From positions 14,075,404 through 14,139,403 of the forward strand of contig OU342808.1 in the NCBI GenBank assembly GCA_910591455.2: a stretch of DNA of 64,000 nt, read 5' to 3'. Positions 53,650-64,000 of the stretch are shown here, in pieces (the first letter of the stretch is position 1; each line of letters starts with the position of its first letter). This stretch comes from Pholis gunnellus (lineage: Eukaryota; Chordata; Actinopteri; Perciformes; Pholidae). The notes under the pieces were generated by a model. That model made no database searches. It had not been told where the DNA came from and was given only the letters and a program-made list of their open reading frames with translations. A program made the translations under genes and the position numbers.

Positions 53650-56600
53650 GGTGGCAGGGATGAGGAATCACCGACCACCACCACACCCTTGAGTGCCATT
53701 TGTTAATGAAGGCCAAAGTGTTAGATGATAAATATGGTTGAAGAGAAATGGCACATGTAAGTGATCTCATTTAGCAGCATTACATTTGAATTTATTGGGG
53801 TACTTAGAGGGGACAGAGGGGCCATGACTCTAAGGTAGAGGGGAAGGGTGCAGATGACTGACTTATAATAGACAATGGAGTAAAGCAACTTAGCAACCAA
53901 AGATATATACTGCAACCGGAGAAGAATGCAGTGCTTTTGTGTGGTATTGTGTATATGCTTTGAGTGTATCTACTGTATTTCTGTGCACATATGTTTAAGT
54001 ATTAGAAGTACAGTGGTAGGAGAGATAGATAGTCTGCATTGATCCTGTTGTTTTTATCCTCATCACGTTCATATAGGCTCCGTTGCTGCAGGATTGTAAT
54101 GTTAGCCTTGTGTTTGTATATGAAATTATTACATTCCTGTAAATAGACAGTACAATATCAACAAAACACGGAACAAGGCATTAAAATATAGTACCACCTT
54201 AAATTTTATTATAAACATTAATATGATACACCATGCCTGTCTACTTTTCAAAGTCATGTTTGATGTACTTAATTTGAAAACATTTCATTAATCATTACCA
54301 TCATAAAATACTGTTTGGGTGTAAAACCATTAAAACATGAGACTTACAAACAGAAAAAACAAAAACGTGTTTATTCAGCAGGCATTCATTTGTAGGAACA
54401 TGCTCGTGGAGCAGTTTCCACTTGGTTCGGGACTGCTTTTTCTGTGCATAATCCTCGCATCGGAGAAAAAGAGCTTTGCAGGAGAGAGTTGCCTGCTTGC
54501 TTGGTTCACGGTTAATTTATGTTTGGTTTTGTTACAGTAACTACACCCATATTGTGCAGTCAACTATTCAGGAGAGTTCTACGGTATCTATAAACATTGG
54601 CAGAGTGAGACACACTGAATAAAAAGCCTGCAATAGCTTCAACTGGTTGACACAATTCGGATTGCAGAAGACGAACAATATATTCAATCCATTTCTTGGC
54701 CCCGATGCATTTAGTAAATACAGTGCCTGGTTGGTAAGAGGGATGTTGACAGAAAATCAAAAGCAATGTAGCAGCAGCGTCCTATAATGGAGACTTAGCT
54801 CTACTTTACACTCCTCTTACAAAGATCTACGATTTGAAAACAATCAATCCCTTCATGAGAGCTTGTTATTTTCTCCTATAATAAGAGTAACGGCTTTTCA
54901 TCATTCTCGCACAGCAATGATTGTGTTTACACTGAAAATGTAAGCATTCAGGGCACGAGTGTGAATACGAAAAAAAAAGAATATAGCAGGGCTTCTCTGT
55001 TGAATTTGTTCTGCTGTCGTCAGATATTATTGAGAATATCCTCATGGCGTATTGCCGGCTCGCCATGAAGGTGACACAGCACGGCTCAGAGCAGTGGGGT
55101 GCCGGGTTTCTCCTCCCTGACGCTAATTTGAGGCGAAGGATAGTATTTCTTTATAGACACGTGGACATTTTTTCAAAATATCCTGAATGACTGTACCATC
55201 ATTCCTGGTCACTTTTGCTTCCATTTATTCTTGAAAGCTGCTGTTATCAATACTCACTTCAATCCTCATATTCAGTTAAACATTTGGTGTGATACTGTAT
55301 CTGTTACCTGACATTACACTGGAACATCTGGAGTCTCTGTTGAACCAGGTGTTGATGTAACAAATAAGCTTCCTTAGTAAATGGATAATGTTTTGACTCA
55401 CTGCAGACCAGTGGTCCGGAGGAAATGTTTCTCGTTGAGGCTCAATAACACACTTAAGAGGACGTTGTTTGTCTCTTTCTGCAAGATCCTGCCTATGGCA
55501 CAGCCTCTATTAGGCCCTGTTGCGTTTCTTCTCACAAAGGACCGTTAAACCTTCTTTTCTGCACCCTGACGCCTCGCCTGTTATTACTGCCATTGTCTCT
55601 CTTTCTGCTGTATACATGTGTGAGGCTGGGCCCTTTAATATGCGGAGAGCTTTTCCTAGGCTTTCCTACGGGCACACTGGTCTGTGTTTACTCCTCAGTC
55701 AGAATGCCTCCTTTCCACAAGTTTGACATGCCTTTTTGTTGCCATGGTAAGCCCTCCCTTAAAATATATATTTCTGCTTTTGGCCTGGATGTTTTTTTAT
55801 CTCAGTGGTTTAGAGCCTGTTGCCCCCAGGGCCAGATTTAAATGTGTGTGGGTCTTCAAGGATTTCTCTGCAGAAAAGCCGTTTGGATTGCAGCCTCACC
55901 GCCATACAAGTGCGACCGAATTGTGTCATTTCAGGTTTTTGAGCCATCATTGGAACCAAAGGAAAGTCCAAAAGAGAAGCAAAAAACACAAGACAAAAGC
56001 TGATGAAAATGGACCAGATTGGATTATGTCAGACTTGGCATGTGCCTCGTTATGAGGGAAGTCTTCGTTCTGTCTTATCACACTCTGCCTTACAGCTAAA
56101 TGAATTAAAAAAAAATAAAAAAAAAACAGGCAAAGCACAGCTCGGATCCTTGGAAAACAACAGCCAGATCGTAACTGTAAATACTGGCTTAAAGTGGTGT
56201 GGGCACCACGCGATTTTTAGTCACAAAACAGGAAGTGAAGGGAAAAAAACCTACACTGTGCGATTGCACTTACTTCAGGGACATGGACCACTTTCTTAGC
56301 AGTTATCGATGGGGCAATCTATTCAACACTTGAGATGGTAACAGTTTTCTTATTGGCACATGTCACAGACTTGGATTGCTACCTGAGTATCTCCCCATGG
56401 GTCCTTATGTTTAGAGAGCCACTACAGTATTTTCAGGTGGGTTCAACACAGACAGAAACTGTTTAAATCCTGGTCACACCAGATAAGAAATTAAACAATA
56501 GTCATGCTAAAGAAATAGATCACAGGGTGGTTTTGTTTAGGTATGTGAACAGATTATACAATAAGTAAATATGTACAATAACTATATAATATATAAATAT

Positions 56601-57312
56601 ATATTTTCATTTTATAATCACGCATTTTGTTTAGTTTCTTTCTCTCATTTCTGCATCACTTTGAACGAGTGCAACTCAACCTCCATGTCTCAGAGAGCCA
56701 GGAGGCTTCCTATTTGCAATGTTCAACAGGTAATCAAGACTGATTAAGGACTCAAAGTAGTCTTAATTGTATTAGATATCAGACGCACGCTATAACCACC
56801 TTCACTGCAAACACACATGGTCTCTCTGAAAAAAAAGCAGTTAACATATCAGAAGAGAAAGTATTTAAATCTTCAGTAGCTAGAGAGAGGCTTATGATTG
56901 TACATTTTAAACTCTAAACTCAAACGTAAGGCCATGAAATCTTCATTGGGCAACGTGAAAACTAAAGTTGTTATTTGGGTAAAAGGCAGAGGTGTTTTTT
57001 CTATCTTTAAATGATTTGGTCCTTTAAGTCATACCATATAATTTAATATTCTTTAATCCAAGACAAAACGGAATTGATTGTGTGCAGTATACCGTATGTG
57101 TGTTAGTGAACATGCACTCTGCCATGTCTGAACTCCTTCTGAATCACTGCGAATCCCTTTAAGTGTGATGTGACATGTCCTGAAGTCCCTGTTTAGCACC
57201 TCTCTCTGTGTGTTCAGGGTGTGAACTGATACCTAGTGGTGGCAAGAGGGAGATAGCTGAGGCCTACATAAACGAAGAGGCTACGGGGATTAGCCCCGAG
57301 AAAGCAGGAGGC
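53650..57312 (+). other. Intron sequence, nothing recognised
   Basis: Mixed noncoding DNA with A-rich runs at 54969-54979 and 56107-56127. No recognised repeat or exon. Confidence 0.5.
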
Positions 57313-57381
57313 ACACTGGGGAGAAAGAAACGGAAATGGGAAGAAAGAAAGAAAGAAAGAGAGGAGAGAGAAAGAGAGGGA
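57313..57381. repeat. GA/GAAA-rich purine tract
   Basis: An almost pure purine stretch including GAAAGAAAGAAAGAAAGA (about 57343-57361). Confidence 0.85.
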
Positions 57382-57541
57382 TGGGGCTTTAATGGTAGGT
57401 TGTCAATTTTATCCAATTTAGCTCAGGAGGAAGCTATTTTCTTGGAATTAGATGGCTGGATCAATGCAGCTCTCCAGCCGTTTATTATTGCGTGGTGACA
57501 TCAACTGTTGCTGCGTTCATCACCAGGCAGAAATAATAATA

Positions 57542-57588
57542 TTGTGCCCTATTTTATAGGTTGTGCCCTATTTTATAGGGCACAACCT
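57542..57588. repeat. 19-bp direct repeat fused to a perfect hairpin
   Basis: TTGTGCCCTATTTTATAGG occurs twice in direct tandem (57542-57560, 57561-57579). The second copy forms the left arm of an inverted repeat: AGGTTGTGCCCTA (57558-57570), loop TTTTA, TAGGGCACAACCT (57576-57588). The stem is 13 bp with no mismatch. Confidence 0.95.
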
Positions 57589-60500
57589 TATTACCACTTG
57601 TCAGTTTATTATGCATTTAAAGTGGGGGGCAAGAGTTCAGCAGTGAAACACTTTGATTGAGCCCTTTGAACTCAACCAGGAAAGAAATCAGTTCTCTTAA
57701 TCCCGGCTCCAATGTGATCATCATAGCTGGAGGATACAGACCTCTGTGTCCATCATCTCCAGGTCAGCCAACTGCTGCACCAGTACTAATGCAATCACCC
57801 CTGTGATCTGAACTTCAGAACCACAAGCCAAAATAAATAGATAAACATGTCTAAGACATGGCGCTGAAGAAAGAGAAGGCGTGAATGAGTCATTCACCAA
57901 AGGTTCATCCGATGTGGACCTATAGAACTCTTCCAGCTGGCCTCGATAGCCTAAGGTGATATGAGTTATGTGATACAGGATCTTTTAATCATACAAGTAA
58001 TGCTTCTCTCATTAGCACAGGTCATGGTCTCAGCTTCAAGTAGTTCACACTTTTCATCATCTTACCCAAAGAGACTAGCATGAAAAGGCCGGGCTGAAAA
58101 GTCAAACGCTAGACTGTATGCAAAAGAAAAAATATGAATAGTGTAGCAAAGTATGTGGTGTAAGCATATTTAATGGTGTGTGGGTGAATGGTGTGGATCT
58201 CAAGGGTTTAAAAGCATATTCCGCTGAGTACATCCACGTCAACATCTGGAACATAGCAGGTTGTGCAGGGATCCATTTCAGAATTCCCCAGACTCATACA
58301 CAGTGTGGATCAAGGGCCAAACACGCCTCTGTTTCTATCCTAGAGGAGTCTATTGCCACAATTTATCAACTTTGATTGGTTAACACTTGGACTCACAAAA
58401 TGGAACCCTTCATAATTTAGAAGCTGCTCTAAATGCAGTTGGCCGGGCTACATCTAAATGTTTAAAAGTCAAGTGAAGGAAGGAGGCGGTTAGACCTGAA
58501 GTTATGTCCTCCAAGGGAACTTTACAAAGATCCTCTCACAGATTTATAGCCACTTACCTTGGAGCCTGAGTCGATATTCATAAACGTGGCTTCAAACAAA
58601 GCCCCCTTTCACTACCACTGCTTGTAAATAAATACAGATATGCCTATTTTACAGACAGCAGCAATCTAAAATATTACCACCAGCATAATTTTACCACACA
58701 CGTTAATATTTTACAGCACATTGTATTTTACCACATTGAATCTTAAACTTTCATTGCAGGCCCCAAGGATTTTATTCTTTAGGAGTCTGTATCATTATTA
58801 GCCGAGATGTATAACAGGTACAGCAGAATGTTGCCTTGCTTTTGTACTCATTTCATAGACAATATTTTCATGGATCAATAGAGTCAACAAAGTTATTCCG
58901 TTCTGTATTATCAGTTTTTATATTGAGACCTTCTTAAGTTTCAAAATTACTTGAGTGTTTCTTGTGCAATGTTGGCTGTATTCTGCCCTTGGGAGGTAAA
59001 AAAAGAAACATACGTAGCCACGCGTCGGTAACTAGTCCTTGTACTGTGACATGATAATCCTTTGCCATTTATAGAGGTCATTACATTTACCACCCATAGA
59101 CAGATTTATAAATGACTTAGAACCTTAGTAAGACCCTATTTAATCAAGGTTAAAATGTTTAGTTTTTTATCTAAACAAGTAAAACCCAACCTGTACAGTG
59201 TCTGCCTCATTATGATGGGAATACACGCTTAACATCTGCATGTGTGAGTTTGCATCTGTGCTTGTTTATATGGCTGTGTAGTGATTTAAGTGGTTTTAGT
59301 GTCAAAACAAGTCTAATGAGCTGGCACAATAATTATCAGCCATTTTGCTCTCACTTAGCTAATTGAGGCTTTATATTAGAGTTAATACCTCTACCTCTGT
59401 TTTACAGTTACCAAAATGTTTGGCCAGAAATAGTGCTGTCAGTAATTTAGATTGTGAAATTGTACATGTCAGTGTTTTAATGTCTCCCTATTAACCATAC
59501 TTATGAGGTTTGACAATCCTCCCCAGATGGAGGCCGTTGATCAACTCCTGTTTAGTGTATTTTTTGAATGCAAACAACTATATACAATAATAGCAAAGCA
59601 GTTACCTTGGTTCTAACCTGATGTGCTTTAGTTTTGGGAGGCATAAATAGAAATGTTTAATAACCTAATAGAACAATTGAGTCTAATGGCATAACTGGAA
59701 TTTACTGTATGCTGTACAAAGGCTATCATATAACGTCAAGCTCCTCTTCTTTTACATTCTCCCTGCACTTTTATTTTAGTCGTCTATCATGTTTCTGCCT
59801 CTACTCCTCCTTTCACTCGTTGCTCCATGTATTTGAAGCACTTTGTGAAATTCCTGTCTTATCCAGGTGAGTATGAGTTGATCCCCAGACCCTTTGCTCT
59901 TGTCAGGAATCTCCCAGGCTATCGGGCTCTCCTGGGGCCCTGTTTCACACACCAAATTGATGTCTCCGACTGGAAATGACACTTTCAGCAGGATTTGCCA
60001 TTCTAAACCACCTCAAACCCATGTGATCTCACCCATTCACTCTCAGAGGGATTGCCTTGAAATGCACCATAGCTTCAAAAGCCAATGAGCATAGCATGCT
60101 TGAGTGAAAAGCTGATACATATCCTATCTGGGAAAAAAAGAAAGAAAGATATTCTAAAATGCTGGCAATGTAGAACAGTATTTTTTTGCTCTGAACAAAG
60201 ACCAACAGTGAATAAGTAGGTATTGCCTGGGGGAATGCAACGGAGGGTAAAACAGAGTGAAACTAAGAGAAATCAATAACCACATGAATTTTCATGTGTA
60301 GGTGCTTGTCCACCATTTGCTTTATCTAGTTAATATCTGTCTCGGTCTGTCCTTCCATGAATACAGACACAGATGGTATGATTACTACATGCCATTCAGA
60401 TCCTGACATCTTTTTCTGACACTCTATTTTATGGGGGACCACGGTGACCATGTTGCTTTCCTTAAGGACTGGTTATGATATAATTTGACGATGTAGTAGA

Positions 60501-60593
60501 AGGAAAGGGAAAAAGGTGTGACCAAGAATCCCTCCCTTGACTTATTTTCATCCCAAAGTCTTTTTGGGGCTGCACGTTTCTCCTAGGGGGCTC
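57589..60593 (+). other. Intron sequence, nothing recognised
   Basis: Noncoding DNA of mixed composition; no repeat family or exon recognised. Confidence 0.5.
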
Positions 60594-60670
60594 TACAGAC
60601 TGGCATAATGGATAAGGGCAAGGGTGTGAAAGGAGCACCTTAAGGCTCCTCATTCAACTCCCCCAATCTC
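60594..60670 (+). repeat. tRNA-Arg-like relic (uncertain)
   Basis: TGGCATAATGGATAAGGGC resembles the D-arm/A box of tRNA-Arg, and about 52 nt downstream TTCAACTCCCC resembles a T-loop/B box. The spacing is about 6 nt too long and the T and acceptor stems do not pair, so it is not a working tRNA. It may be a decayed tRNA-derived sequence or chance. Confidence 0.2.
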
Positions 60671-60960
60671 TGCTGCACACACTCTTGAGCTGTGAAGGCC
60701 TTCTTTATTTGCCCTGCTAGCATGGGAGCCCTGTAATAGGCTCTAATTGATAGGGAGGTGTTGGGGTCTTTCTGTATGGGCTGAAGGGATGAGAGTAAGA
60801 GAGAGAAAGAGGGGGAGAGAGAGAGAGGATTACATGCGGGCATGTGGGGTGGAGCGGAGGAGGAGGAGAGGCTGTGGAGCGGTCTAGGCCCCATCCGTAA
60901 TGAGTCATTAATTTCCTAGCGGTTTTGTGGCGGTTGGCTCATTACTGGTCTGCAGAGGAG
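60620..60960. promoter_or_regulatory. Candidate conserved noncoding element with internal GA tract
   Basis: Complex sequence (GGCTCTAATTGATAGGG; CCGTAATGAGTCATTAATTTCC, which contains an AP-1-like TGAGTCA) surrounds a purine tract at 60781-60827. TAAT cores and the AP-1-like site suggest an enhancer; conservation is untested. Confidence 0.27.
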
Positions 60961-61458
60961 CAGGAACAAAGCTCTGGGTAGGTAGGAGGTGAGCTTAAAT
61001 AGTTGGGGCTCAACACTCCCCAACAAAAGGAGGAAGAGAACGTTGAATGGCACTTGGAACAGATGCAGTAAAAAGTGGCAGATGCAAATTGCGGGAGAGC
61101 AAGTCTTCCTTCAAGCACTTTTCTCTTTTTATTTTGTCAGACTTCAGCCTGAGAGTCTAATTAGTTAGTGAGGTGTTTCACTTCTGATAGGGCTGTGTCT
61201 CGTTATTGTCACAAAGAGAATCCGTAGAAATGGGAGGAAACGCATATGTTCCACAGTCCCCAGTGGAAGCTGCTCACTGAAATAGTGTAATTGATTTAAA
61301 TATTTATTTTACCCTATAGAAATTGAAAGGTGTGCAATATTTTCATGCTTTGAAATGATGTTGCATATTGTTTAAAATGTGATACAACAGTATGAGAATG
61401 ATGCCTACAGGTAATTAATTATGTTTTTAATTATGTGTTTATGCTCTTCTCCCATCAG
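60961..61458 (+). other. 3' end of the 33 kb intron
   Basis: Noncoding, AT-rich from 61290, ending in the pyrimidine tract and CAG acceptor of exon D. Confidence 0.7.
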
Positions 61459-61583
61459 GCAAAATGATTACGGACAACTTGGCAGTGGTTCTGATGAAAA
61501 TGTGGTCGTCCCTCGCTTTGTCGAGTTTGTGGACCATGTGTCGAAGGTCGCTTGTGGGGCAAACCACAATCTTGCACTGACAG
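61459..61583 (+). CDS. RCC1-repeat protein, exon D (125 nt)
   Basis: The acceptor is atgctcttctcccatcag and the donor is gtacaa at 61584. The first base completes the Gly begun in the previous exon, giving AACG-QNDYGQLGSGSDENVV across a 33 kb intron; this is one uninterrupted RCC1 turn, so no constitutive exon need lie between them. It continues VPRFVEFVDHVSKV and ACGANHNLALT, the next CGxxH core, ending one base into a Gly codon (phase 1). The strict fit of motif and phase is the best evidence that the two distant coding blocks belong to one gene. Confidence 0.95.
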
Positions 61584-62370
61584 GTACAATAATGAATGCA
61601 CTGTGCAGCCCTGCTATGATACACGCCATTCAATCAGCATATTAACATTACAATGGATAAGGATTGAGGATATCTAGTTGTCCACATGGACATATGTCCC
61701 ATTCCAATTTGTTCTCTTTCTTTAATATCTTTAACATACAAGAAGTGGATCCTGCTGTTGACCCTTCACCTATTACACTAGATTTCTTATTCCGTAAAAG
61801 GCACCAGCACAAATCAGCGGGACATTGTCTTCAAGAAATGGACGTCACTTCTCATGAGCTGTCACTGTGTGCATCAAAGTTCACCTACTTTACTCAATTT
61901 TATGCAAATATCAGAGCCCTCAAGCCCTCGATCGGCACATCTCCTGAGAGAGAGACAAGGAGGGAGAGAGACAGAGTTAGCGGGAATATGGCCCTGGCTC
62001 CTGATCCATAACAGTCATTGCCTGTTACATACATTTCAGAATTCATTCAGGCTATGAAGATAATCGAGGTAGTCGACAGTTTCCCCTGCAGCTCAATGGA
62101 TTTATGATAGCACTGTCAAGAAAATGAGGCGAAATGACACAGTAGCTGACTTTAGCTGCAAATAATGTGATAGGCCGTACAGTGGTGCAGCAGCAGCTGC
62201 TGTCATTGCAGGTAATAGGCTATAAAGAAGCCTGATAGCAATACCTGTCATTTCTTAATGGCTGACTTCACTGAAGAGCTTTTGTGGCCTTTAACATGAA
62301 GATAATGGAAGATACAACAAATTTTACAGCTTTTGCGTTGCATCCATAATTTATCACCAGAGGCCCCCAT
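61584..62370 (+). other. 5' part of the intron between exons D and E
   Basis: Noncoding. A 115-codon open stretch at 61664-62011 has an acceptor-like AACATACAAG at its start and a weak GTAAAAG but no RCC1 motif, and the phases of exons D and E already match without it. Confidence 0.6.

Positions 62371-62412
<42 letters not shown>
62371..62412 (+). repeat. (GCA)14 trinucleotide repeat
   Basis: Fourteen uninterrupted GCA/CAG units on the transcribed-sense strand, within an intron and about 130 bp upstream of the transposon. Confidence 0.98.
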
Positions 62413-62557
62413 CAACAAGGACAACATGCTCCTAGAGGTGTGCTGAAGAAGAATGCAAGATGAGCTTCAGGGGGTTAGAGGCCCCTGCTATACTTTGCAA
62501 TTAACGGAGTCCAAAACATCTTCTATCAGTTGGTATCATATACCCAGTGGCGGCTGG

Positions 62558-62571
62558 TCAATAGAGGGCGC
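62558..62571 (+). promoter_or_regulatory. CTCF-like motif in the transposon's left end
   Basis: TCAATAGAGGGCGC agrees with the CTCF core CCASYAGRKGGCGC at 12 of 14 positions, including the AGAGGGCGC part, and lies directly after the terminal inverted repeat. Binding is not shown. Confidence 0.3.
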
Positions 62572-62829
62572 TAGGGCGCCACCCCCGCTTGAGCCACAAC
62601 AAAAAAAACCAAGTAATAATAAATTATACAAATTGTCAATATTTGTGTTTTTTAAATATAGAATGTACCCAATAATATGTGTAAAATATGATATCTCCGC
62701 AAAATATATGCTTTTCCATACCTCCTCTCCGCCTGTCTGCATGTCTCAGCAGCTCTGGGGCCACGGAGAAAGCGCCCACAGGAGGCGGGTCTATGAAGCA
62801 GTTTAGCCAATTGCTGATTAAAGATATGA

Positions 62830-63149
62830 ATGAATGACATACAATTTAGCCAATCAGCGTCATCAAATAGATTCCGCTCGGGGCAGAATCTGTACTGCCC
62901 AAAACTGCGCGTCTCCGTCAGGACGAGTCTCTACAGGCGAGCGCGAGCACGAGCACTATTCCTCCAAGACCCGTTCGAGAACTTTGGCGAAGAAACTTCA
63001 GTGAAAGAGTTGATATCAGATCAGCCTGACCTCACAACCAGACAGCAGAGCAGCGGGAAAGAGAAGCACCACATGCGAAGCTTCTCCAGTAGCTGTATAC
63101 CAGACAGGTTTGGCTAGCTGGATGCAGTCATGCTAATAACGTATTTAGC
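62830..63149 (+). pseudogene. hAT transposase N-terminal remnant, frameshifted
   Basis: The frame at 62830-63117 reads a basic region, then PFENFGEE, SDQPDLTT and near its end MRSFSSSCIPDRFG before a TAG stop (63115). In another frame, starting at 63111, translation continues WLAGCSHANNVFS. Together these match the layout of the TTF-type/ZMYM1-like hAT zinc finger (RxFxxxW...W L xGC xxxN xxF), broken by a one-step frameshift and with Cys in place of the usual Trp. The catalytic RNase H-like domain and the dimerisation domain are absent. The protein is not functional. Confidence 0.65.
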
Positions 63150-63844
63150 AGACTAGCGCGGACAGTTAGGGAGTGAGGGATGAGGAGGTAAGGAAACATG
63201 AGAACACCAGGGCACACATGAGAACTCTGTCAAGCTACAGACTAGGCAAAGTGAACATCTTTTCTTCTACATAGTTGTCCTCAGTCTCATCTGCTTAACT
63301 TGGTCATGGAGGCGTCAACGTTTAATTGAGATGGTGAATTAACAGTGACAATTCATCATAGTTTAATTTAACACCAGTATTCATAATTACACTTCATGTT
63401 TACCTCCCTATTGGTTTCCCAACAAACAAAGTCCATAAAAGGTCAATAAATAAACATGTTCTATTATATTATATATATCTATATATCTATTATATGATAT
63501 TACTATAATATACTGAATTGCCCGTGAGGGTGACACAAATAAGATGTCCCGACGTGTTTAGCAAGGTGTTATTTACTGCTTTTTTTCGTGTTGGAATAAT
63601 TGTTAAATATTTAACTGCAAAGTAGTAATGCGTGTTGAATACCTTAATGTTTTTGCATTAAATCATTCTGGGATGTTTGCTGAAATTGATTGGATGTGGC
63701 ACAGCCCTACCGAGAAAATGTTCCACCAGCCGCCCGCCACTGCATGCACCTGATATTAGTTAGCAGAAATAATCTCTTGATCACCTGATTACTTTTTTTG
63801 CCCATACTGGAAACGTTATTGATTACCTCCTTGATGGCACGCAG

Positions 63845-63988
63845 GTGACGGCAGGTTGTTTCAGTGGGGCTGTGGACGGGCATGTGGAAACATAAAGAGG
63901 AACATCCTTCTCCCAGAGGAAGTGACGCCACCGAGCTCGCCATTGAGAGACATTGCTGGAGGATGTTGGCATAGCCTGCTTCTAACGG
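63845..63988 (+). CDS. RCC1-repeat protein, exon E (144 nt)
   Basis: The acceptor is ccttgatggcacgcag, with a weak pyrimidine tract, and the donor is gttagt at 63989, a weaker form. It begins by completing Gly and reads GDGRLFQWGCGRACGN, then a polar stretch (IKRNILLPEEV), PPSSPLRDIAGGCWHS and LLLT, ending one base into a Gly codon. The blade has the usual GRLFQWG strand and an AGGxxHS core but no GQLG turn, and it has a Cys-rich WGCGRACG instead. This departure from the RCC1 consensus is the main reason for a tentative SERGEF-like reading. Both ends are phase 1, so the exon is symmetric and could be skipped in frame. A transposon ends 102 bp upstream. Confidence 0.9.
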
Positions 63989-64000
63989 GTTAGTCCCTGC

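Larger units (their letters stand above)
62545..63742 (+). mobile_element. Decayed hAT-superfamily DNA transposon, 1.2 kb
   Basis: The left end is CAGTGGCGGCTGGT and the right end ...ACCAGCCGCCCGCCACTG, giving imperfect terminal inverted repeats (the right one has an extra GCG-like triplet). Flanking 8-bp sequences are CATATACC (62537-62544) and CATGCACC (63743-63750), identical at 6 of 8 positions with two transitions, as expected for an old hAT 8-bp target duplication. Inside, at 63073-63149, two frames carry relics of the N-terminal zinc-finger region of a hAT transposase (see separate entry). At 1198 bp it is far too short to be autonomous, so it is an internally deleted, non-autonomous copy. 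An AT-rich core (63460-63520) is also typical. Confidence 0.88.

Noticed and set aside
28368..61458. A second, separate gene inside the 33 kb intron
   Set aside because: I searched both strands for splice-bounded frames and known motifs and found none convincing; single-exon nested genes of normal length are also absent.
61664..62011. 115-codon open frame in the short intron
   Set aside because: It shows no RCC1 motif; exon D and E phases match directly, and the downstream part is GA-rich low complexity.

Overview
The window is vertebrate nuclear DNA, most likely from a teleost fish. It is intron-dominated, with GT-AG introns, many long CA/GT/GA/CT microsatellites, a fish-type hAT DNA transposon and a dispersed repeat of a kind common in bony fish. 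There are no bacterial-style operons, no dense coding and no RNA gene I can defend. 'Fish' is an inference from the repeats and general texture; 'percomorph' would be a guess.

One protein-coding gene is well supported. It runs on the + strand and both ends lie outside the window. Five internal exons (956-998, 2661-2895, 28255-28367, 61459-61583, 63845-63988; 660 nt in total) join in perfect frame through canonical splice sites. They encode about 220 residues of consecutive RCC1-type beta-propeller repeats, with recurring VxCGxxHxxxL, G(Q/R)(V/L)(Y/F)xxG and GQLG motifs. The protein is a regulator-of-chromosome-condensation-1-like (RLD) protein. A fourth blade that reads FQWG...ACG and lacks the usual GQLG is reminiscent of SERGEF/DelGEF, but I cannot run a search, so I assign no gene symbol.

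Layout: 1-955 end of an upstream intron; 956-2895 two exons with a 1.7 kb intron; 2896-28254 a 25.4 kb intron; one 113-nt exon; 28368-61458 a 33.1 kb intron; one 125-nt exon; 61584-63844 a 2.3 kb intron, half of it a 1.2 kb decayed hAT element that ends 102 bp before the last exon; then the intron after 63988.

Most of the window is therefore two giant introns. They contain (i) simple repeats, including (GA)~57 in the upstream intron and (CT)~42 in the downstream intron, which are complementary in the pre-mRNA on either side of the 113-nt exon; (ii) several complex, non-repetitive, homeodomain-site-rich stretches that look like conserved noncoding elements; (iii) a diverged direct duplication about 1.5 kb apart; (iv) a perfect 13-bp-stem hairpin formed with a 19-bp direct repeat; and (v) a possible 32-nt cryptic microexon. 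No new multi-gene system is visible; the most interesting material is the intron architecture.
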